In this document: positions 52,388-54,577 of the stretch, piece by piece
Layout of the letters: the number at the start of each line of letters is the position of its first letter
Numbering within the stretch: the stretch's first letter is position 1
Source of the DNA: TMED109 sp002684605
GTDB lineage: Bacteria > Pseudomonadota > Alphaproteobacteria > TMED109
Assembly (NCBI GenBank): GCA_913046335.1
Contig: CAJWSU010000009.1
Location: 1 to 54,577 of the forward strand
Length of the DNA: 54,577 bases
Reading direction: 5' to 3'
The notes under the pieces: generated by a model
Database searches by the model: none
What the model saw: the letters and a program-made list of their open reading frames with translations, nothing else
Told to the model about the DNA's origin: nothing
Translations under genes and position numbers: made by a program

Positions 52388-53482
52388 TCATACAGAATAT
52401 TTTTCTATTATATCCAAATTTAGTTCTGTTCCAAGACCAGGTCCATTAGGTATTAAAATTTTTCCATCTTTATCAATATTGCTTGCTCCGCTATACAGGT
52501 CTGCCTTTAAATCAACGTATAGTCTCTCTATTTCACTGTCTGGAGTTAATGCTCCAATTACTTGAAGAGTGGCCATAAAACCTGGGCCAAAGTATGGAGA
52601 ATGAGGAACTACCCTACAATTATTCTTTTTTATGGCAGCAATTTTTATAATTTCTGATATGCCTCCAACTTTTGTAACACTTGGTTGTAAAATATCAGCT
52701 GCATTATTAGATATCATTTCCTTAAACTGATATGCGGTACAGGCATTTTCACCAGAAGCTATAGTGAACCCTTGGTTTCTTAATTTAGAAAGGCCAGAAT
52801 AATTTTCTGGAGGCCATATTGGTTCTTCTAACCAATATAACTTTGCTTCAGTCAATGTATTTTTAATTTCTTCCATATGATCTTCAGACCAAACACAATT
52901 TACATCTACCATTAGTGCAGTGTCTCCAATAGCTTTTCTACTAGATTTAATTGGAGCCATAGTATTTTCATGGAGTTTAATAATTTCATAACCTTCATTT
53001 TTGGCTTTTAAAGATACTTTTGCTGTCGCTTCTGCATCATCATATAAAAATAAACTCGCATAGGCTGTAAGAGATTGAATTTTTAATCCTCCCAGAAGTT
53101 CTGCTATAGATTTATTTTCAGCCTTACCCAGTATATCCCATAGGGCAATATCTATCCCGGATAATGCGAACATAGTTACTCCATAACGACCAAATATATG
53201 AAGCTTTAATTGCAGTTCTTTATTAATTAATTCTATATCATTTTTGTTTGAAATATTTTTTCCAATTAAGTGAGGAATAACCATAGAATGTAATGCTGCT
53301 TTAGTTGTTTCAATTGAAGTATACCCAAAAGCCTCACCCCAACCGATTATTCCTTTATCTGTTTCAATTCTGATTAGTAAAGATTTTAAAATATTTTTAT
53401 CAGCAATAGCAAATGAAGATTCTGGACCTGGATTTTCAAAAGGTAAACCTATAGTTATAGTTTCTATTTTAGTAATTTTCAT
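52388..53482 (-). CDS. mandelate racemase/muconate lactonizing enzyme family protein
   Basis: A 364-residue enolase-superfamily enzyme. The N-terminal cap (about 1-125) starts MKITKIETITIGLPFE. The barrel shows KLH in EGYEIIKLHENTM (catalytic Lys, about 165), metal ligands Asp in ALMVDVNCVWS (about 193), Glu in YWLEEPIWP (about 220) and Glu in IASGENACT (about 245), and a His in VVPHSPYFGPG (about 294). All are in MR/MLE positions. These enzymes racemise, dehydrate or cycloisomerise carboxylates such as sugar acids and muconates. The sub-function cannot be assigned. RBS AAAGGAA; two bases from the stop of the upstream paralogue, same operon. Confidence 0.87.
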   Translation of the reverse strand: MKITKIETITIGLPFENPGPESSFAIADKNILKSLLIRIETDKGIIGWGEAFGYTSIETTKAALHSMVIPHLIGKNISNKNDIELINKELQLKLHIFGRYGVTMFALSGIDIALWDILGKAENKSIAELLGGLKIQSLTAYASLFLYDDAEATAKVSLKAKNEGYEIIKLHENTMAPIKSSRKAIGDTALMVDVNCVWSEDHMEEIKNTLTEAKLYWLEEPIWPPENYSGLSKLRNQGFTIASGENACTAYQFKEMISNNAADILQPSVTKVGGISEIIKIAAIKKNNCRVVPHSPYFGPGFMATLQVIGALTPDSEIERLYVDLKADLYSGASNIDKDGKILIPNGPGLGTELNLDIIEKYSV

Positions 53483-53483
53483 A

Positions 53484-54577
53484 TTATTCCTTTATGAATT
53501 TTGGAGGATGCATTTTAAATATTTCTTCATTTAATTCAGCGCCCCATCCTGGTTTATGAGGAACTATTAAGTCTCCATTTATGATTTCTGGTTTCCATGA
53601 TAGAATATCATCTTTCCATGGAACATCATCAGGATCGATTTCCATTACTCTAAAATTTGGAATAGCCGCACAAAAATGGGTGCTCATCAACGTAGATAAA
53701 TTTCCATAAAAATTATGAGGAGCAACATTTGTTTCATAAGCTTCAGCCATTGCTGCAATTTTCATACCCAGCCAAATTCCATTCCAAGGAATATCAATAA
53801 TAGCTACATCCATAGAGGCATTTTCAAAAAAGGGTCTAAATTCTCGAACTCCAAATAAAGATTCACATGAAGCAATAGGTGTATTAATTGCATCTCTTAT
53901 TCTTCTTAACCCTTCTGGATGATAGAGGTCAATTTCAAACCAAGTTAAATTAAGGTCATCCAGAGCTCGAGTAACTTGTAAATATCCTTCAGTTTTAAAA
54001 TTAAAATTTAGATCAAGATGAATATTCATATTATCTCCTGCACCTGATCTTAAAGCATCTATTTGTTTTCTTAATCCATCTATAATATTACTATCAACAT
54101 TTAATTCTGGCCAGCCTGATTTTCCTGCAAAACCTTGCATTTCTAATACGGGTGTTTCGCCAAAAGTAAATATATTGGTTTTAAGACCTTTATATCCTGC
54201 ATCCTTTACATCTTTTCCTAATTGTTTTAGGTCCGCTAATGACCTTACTTGAGGTTTTTGCATAATATTAGATAATTCTTCGGAAATCCTGTATGTCCCG
54301 CAATGTGACCAATATAAAGGAAGTTTCTCTCTAATTGCCCCGCCTAATAATGTATGAACAGGCACCTTTAAATATTTACCTTTAATATCTAGTAAAGCAT
54401 TTTCAATCGCCGCAATTGCTTGTTGAGCAATTCCTCCAGGAGCTTGCCTTGAAGAAGCGTACAAGTATTGGTGTATTTTTTCATGCGAAATAGGGTCCTG
54501 ATTTATTATTTTACTCATAAACCTACTAATAATAATACTTAATCCAGGACTTCCATAGCATTCGTTATATTCCGATA
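53484..54577 (-). CDS. mandelate racemase/muconate lactonizing enzyme family protein (5' end beyond window)
   Basis: A second enolase-superfamily enzyme, in frame from the window edge (54577) to 53484, at least 363 residues. An ATG occurs at 54518, but the frame remains open upstream and reads SEYNECYGSPGLSIIISRF, which is the expected cap-domain sequence (GECYGSP-like), so the true start lies outside. Seen after it: AIAAIENALLDIKGK, HTLLGGAIREKLPLYWS, Asp in NIHLDLNFNF, Glu in FEIDLYHPEG, Glu in CESLFGVREF and His in VAPHNFYGN. The Lys region is GYKGLKTNIF. Low similarity to its neighbour suggests different substrates. Reads as a dehydratase or racemase; not assigned. Confidence 0.85.
   Translation of the reverse strand, partial: SEYNECYGSPGLSIIISRFMSKIINQDPISHEKIHQYLYASSRQAPGGIAQQAIAAIENALLDIKGKYLKVPVHTLLGGAIREKLPLYWSHCGTYRISEELSNIMQKPQVRSLADLKQLGKDVKDAGYKGLKTNIFTFGETPVLEMQGFAGKSGWPELNVDSNIIDGLRKQIDALRSGAGDNMNIHLDLNFNFKTEGYLQVTRALDDLNLTWFEIDLYHPEGLRRIRDAINTPIASCESLFGVREFRPFFENASMDVAIIDIPWNGIWLGMKIAAMAEAYETNVAPHNFYGNLSTLMSTHFCAAIPNFRVMEIDPDDVPWKDDILSWKPEIINGDLIVPHKPGWGAELNEEIFKMHPPKFIKE

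Noticed and set aside
1..54577. Search for CRISPR arrays, insertion sequences, phage or toxin-antitoxin genes and defence islands
   Set aside because: No regularly spaced repeats, transposase, integrase or recognisable defence genes were seen on either strand.

Overview
The window is very AT-rich (roughly 30% GC by eye), densely packed, and full of four-base start/stop overlaps and short intergenic gaps. There is no insertion sequence, phage gene or CRISPR array. The gene set is family III CoA-transferases, TakP-like TRAP binding proteins, a dimethylglycine/sarcosine dehydrogenase-type oxidase, phytanoyl-CoA dioxygenase, Rieske oxygenase, many SDRs, Bpt, and an FccAB sulfide dehydrogenase. 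This suggests a low-GC, streamlined marine alphaproteobacterium (SAR11-like, HIMB59 or AEGEAN-169 style). That placement is inference from gene content; there is no rRNA in the window.

Layout. 1-10463: the 3' end of tRNA-Val, an exported pentapeptide-repeat protein, then mostly minus-strand genes: CoA-transferase, GST, two tandem TakP-like binding proteins without their permease, Bpt, an SLC13/RCK permease and a second CoA-transferase. A plus-strand DHA2 exporter sits among them. 10602-12195: a compact flavocytochrome c sulfide dehydrogenase (FccA-like monoheme cytochrome plus FccB). 12712-25483: a 13-kb, 11-gene plus-strand catabolic cluster, the most interesting part of the window. It holds a soluble FrdAB-like pair, a NicX-like ring-cleaving dioxygenase, an alpha/beta hydrolase, a class A flavin monooxygenase, an anthraniloyl-CoA/salicylyl-CoA monooxygenase fused to an old-yellow-enzyme reductase, an SDR, a MarR regulator, an enoyl-CoA hydratase family protein, a benzoate-CoA-ligase-like synthetase and an atypical RidA. 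A TetR regulator converges on its end.

26273-38195: a PanE-like reductase, TauE/persulfide dioxygenase (sulfide detoxification), a small winged-helix protein, a methyltransferase, SDR plus GcvT-type amine oxidase, Sel1 protein, pirin, tRNA-Asn, PqiA, a cupin that appears to start with ATT, PhyH and a two-domain sulfurtransferase. 38288-50025: tandem duplicated SDRs, an ECH/GST/YciI/HAD operon, two unknown exported proteins, a Rieske oxygenase, more SDRs, a DJ-1/PfpI protein, and an SDR-APH kinase-acyl-CoA dehydrogenase operon resembling 4-hydroxyacid (Lva/ACAD10-11) catabolism. 50104-54577: gamma-glutamyltransferase, a tenA-like pseudogene with two frameshifts, and two enolase-superfamily enzymes, the second running off the window edge.

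Taken together the region looks like a catabolic island for organic acids, aromatic or N-containing compounds and reduced sulfur. Aromatic acids would be activated to CoA thioesters, hydroxylated and dearomatised, and then passed to beta-oxidation-like enzymes. Sulfide handling is spread over three loci (fcc, tauE/PDO, sulfurtransferase).
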